From: Desulfomicrobium sp. UBA5193
Lineage (GTDB): Bacteria > Desulfobacterota > Desulfovibrionia > Desulfovibrionales > Desulfomicrobiaceae
DNA: 64,000 nt
Assembly (NCBI GenBank): GCA_002412965.1
Contig: DHWB01000011.1
Location: 310,001-374,000, forward strand
Direction of reading: 5' to 3'
In this document: piece by piece, positions 62,784 to 64,000 of the stretch
Layout of the letters: every line of letters begins with the position of its first letter
How positions within the stretch are numbered: the stretch's first letter is position 1
The notes under the pieces: model-generated
The model's database searches: none
Seen by the model: the letters and a program-made list of their open reading frames with translations, nothing else
What the model was told of the DNA's origin: nothing
Program-made: the position numbers and the translations under genes

Positions 62784-63992
62784 CTAGTTCGCCTCCGTCA
62801 CCCGCATCCCCTCGCGCAGGCTGTCCGGGGGGTGCAGGATGACCACATCTCCCTCGCCCAGCCCTGCGCGCACCTCGGCGGCCAGGCCGTTGTCGTGTCC
62901 GATTTCGATCTCGCGCAGCCGGGCCACGCCCCCTTCCTGCACGAAAACCATCCAGTCCATGCCTCGCCTGAACAGCGCGCCCGTTGGCACCTGCAGCACG
63001 TTTTCACCATGCCAGGTGGTGATGCGGGCCTGTACGCCGAAGCGGTCGCCCAGGGTTCGGCCTTCGGGCAACTCTTCCAGCAGCTCGGCCCGCACCTTGA
63101 CCCGCTGTTCCTCCACGCCAATGGCCGAGACCTTGGTGAATCCTCCCCGTTCGACCAGCACGACGCGGCCGCGCAGCGCGGTTTCTCCGCCCCAGTGCTC
63201 GATCAGGATCTGTGCCCCCTCATCCACAGTTACGGCATCGGTCGAGAGCAGCTCGACCTCGATCTCCAGGTCGCGCGGGTCGCCCACCTCCATGATGGGC
63301 GTACTCGCGCTGACGCTGCGCGCGTTCTCTTCCAGCACGGAGAGGACATAGCCATCCACCGGCGCCAGGATGGGCAGGGCCTCGGCCTGTCCCGGCGTGG
63401 CGGCCTGGGTAAGCGCGGCCTTGGCGTGCTCGGCTTCGAACCGGGCCACCTGCAGGGCGAAGTTCGCAGCCTGCAGTTCCCTTTCAAGCACGCGCACCTG
63501 ACTCTCTGCGGTATCCCACTCCTGTTTGGCGATGGCCCCGTCGCGCAGCAGGGTGTCCAGGCGCGTGAAATTGCGCTTCGCCAGATCAAGGCTGGCCCGG
63601 GTGCGCTCCGTTTCGGCCTGCCTGAGCAGAACCCCCGCCTCGGTCGACTGCACTCTGGCCTGGGCTTCGGCCCTGGCGCGGGGGGTCAGGAAGGCGGACG
63701 CCTCGGGGACCAGGGTCGCGAGCACGGTCTTTCCGGCCTCTATCCGCGCACCGGCGCGCAGGTCCACGCGATGCAGAAAGCCCGCGACCGGGGGGAAGAC
63801 CAGGTAACGGCTGCGAATGCGCGTCTTGCCTTCTTCGGTCACGCGGACCGTCAGGGGCGCGGTCACGACTTTGGCCGTGTCCACGGGCAGGGGCTTGGGC
63901 CACAGGCCTATCGCGATGAGGGCGCCAAGCCCAACGCAGAGCAGGATGAAGAAGATCGTGCGCCAGGGCGGGCGCTTGCGTGAGGTGTTCAT
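62784..63992 (-). CDS. HlyD/RND-family membrane fusion protein
   Basis: 402 residues. N-terminal TM (about 11-31, TIFFILLCVGLGALIAIGLW), lipoyl-like half motif (VFPPVAGFLHRVDLRAGARI), a long helical hairpin (about 105-190), the second half motif (ILAPVDGYVLSVLEENARSV), and a beta-barrel and membrane-proximal domain (VPTGALFRRGMDWMVFV). Such adaptors link an inner-membrane pump to an outer-membrane channel; the pump type, RND or ABC, is not shown since the neighbour lies outside the window. ATG 63992 lies 8 bases from the right edge, so the Shine-Dalgarno is not visible in full. Convergent with the YhaN-like gene. Confidence 0.88.
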   Translation of the reverse strand: MNTSRKRPPWRTIFFILLCVGLGALIAIGLWPKPLPVDTAKVVTAPLTVRVTEEGKTRIRSRYLVFPPVAGFLHRVDLRAGARIEAGKTVLATLVPEASAFLTPRARAEAQARVQSTEAGVLLRQAETERTRASLDLAKRNFTRLDTLLRDGAIAKQEWDTAESQVRVLERELQAANFALQVARFEAEHAKAALTQAATPGQAEALPILAPVDGYVLSVLEENARSVSASTPIMEVGDPRDLEIEVELLSTDAVTVDEGAQILIEHWGGETALRGRVVLVERGGFTKVSAIGVEEQRVKVRAELLEELPEGRTLGDRFGVQARITTWHGENVLQVPTGALFRRGMDWMVFVQEGGVARLREIEIGHDNGLAAEVRAGLGEGDVVILHPPDSLREGMRVTEAN

Positions 63993-64000
63993 TCGTTGGC

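Overview
The window looks like a chromosomal segment of a lactate-oxidising sulfate reducer of the Desulfovibrionales; Desulfomicrobium is my best guess, made from gene content only. The main clue is a complete cluster for lactate to acetate: pyruvate:ferredoxin oxidoreductase, lactate permease, a FAD and Fe-S D-lactate dehydrogenase pair, phosphotransacetylase and acetate kinase. It lies next to a sigma54-type two-component system, as known for the lactate operon of Desulfovibrio. Coding DNA is GC-rich, several starts are GTG or TTG, and signalling genes are very frequent. No rRNA, complete tRNA, CRISPR array or intact insertion sequence was seen.

Layout. 1-3.4 kb: 3'-truncated pyridoxal kinase gene, HU-like protein, YgiQ radical SAM protein. 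3.4-8.7 kb: a ZraP/ZraS/ZraR-like periplasmic stress system with a candidate sigma54 promoter and an upstream palindrome, a MazG-like protein, a nitrilase-family amidohydrolase and a lone receiver protein. 8.7-14.9 kb: DUF485/ActP acetate-type symporter, a cNMP/CBS/nucleotidyltransferase regulator, an HdrD-like Fe-S oxidoreductase, and an AhpD-fold protein. 14.9-19.4 kb: a scarred accessory stretch with a BON lipoprotein, the 3' end of a tRNA gene followed by a terminator, and a chemoreceptor flanked by two partial copies of an EAL-domain gene. 19.6-27.5 kb: a cysteine synthase fused to a CysRS-like domain that has lost its catalytic and zinc motifs, a tandem universal stress protein, two response regulators without a kinase, an orphan YgiT-type zinc finger and a beta-hydroxyacid dehydrogenase.

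27.6-45.2 kb is the lactate module. A hybrid sensor kinase with a periplasmic binding domain and a sigma54 activator (LurS/LurR-like) precede the operon. The 800-bp leader holds three copies of a 16-bp dyad, GTCT-N8-CGGAC, upstream of a candidate -24/-12 promoter. Together the enzymes import lactate, oxidise it to pyruvate, then to acetyl-CoA, and make ATP through acetyl phosphate. Hairpins between por, lctP and dld and a terminator before pta suggest the operon is expressed in segments.

45.3-53.3 kb is a six-gene minus-strand operon in which every junction is a 4-base stop/start overlap: three glycosyltransferases, an ABC exporter, a GT2, and a GT2 fused to a probable nucleotidyltransferase domain. 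It looks like an uncharacterised glycan or glycoconjugate system and is the least explained part of the window. 53.7-64 kb: a DUF945 protein, a large hybrid kinase, an SbcD/YhaO and YhaN-like nuclease/ATPase pair, and an RND-type membrane fusion protein.
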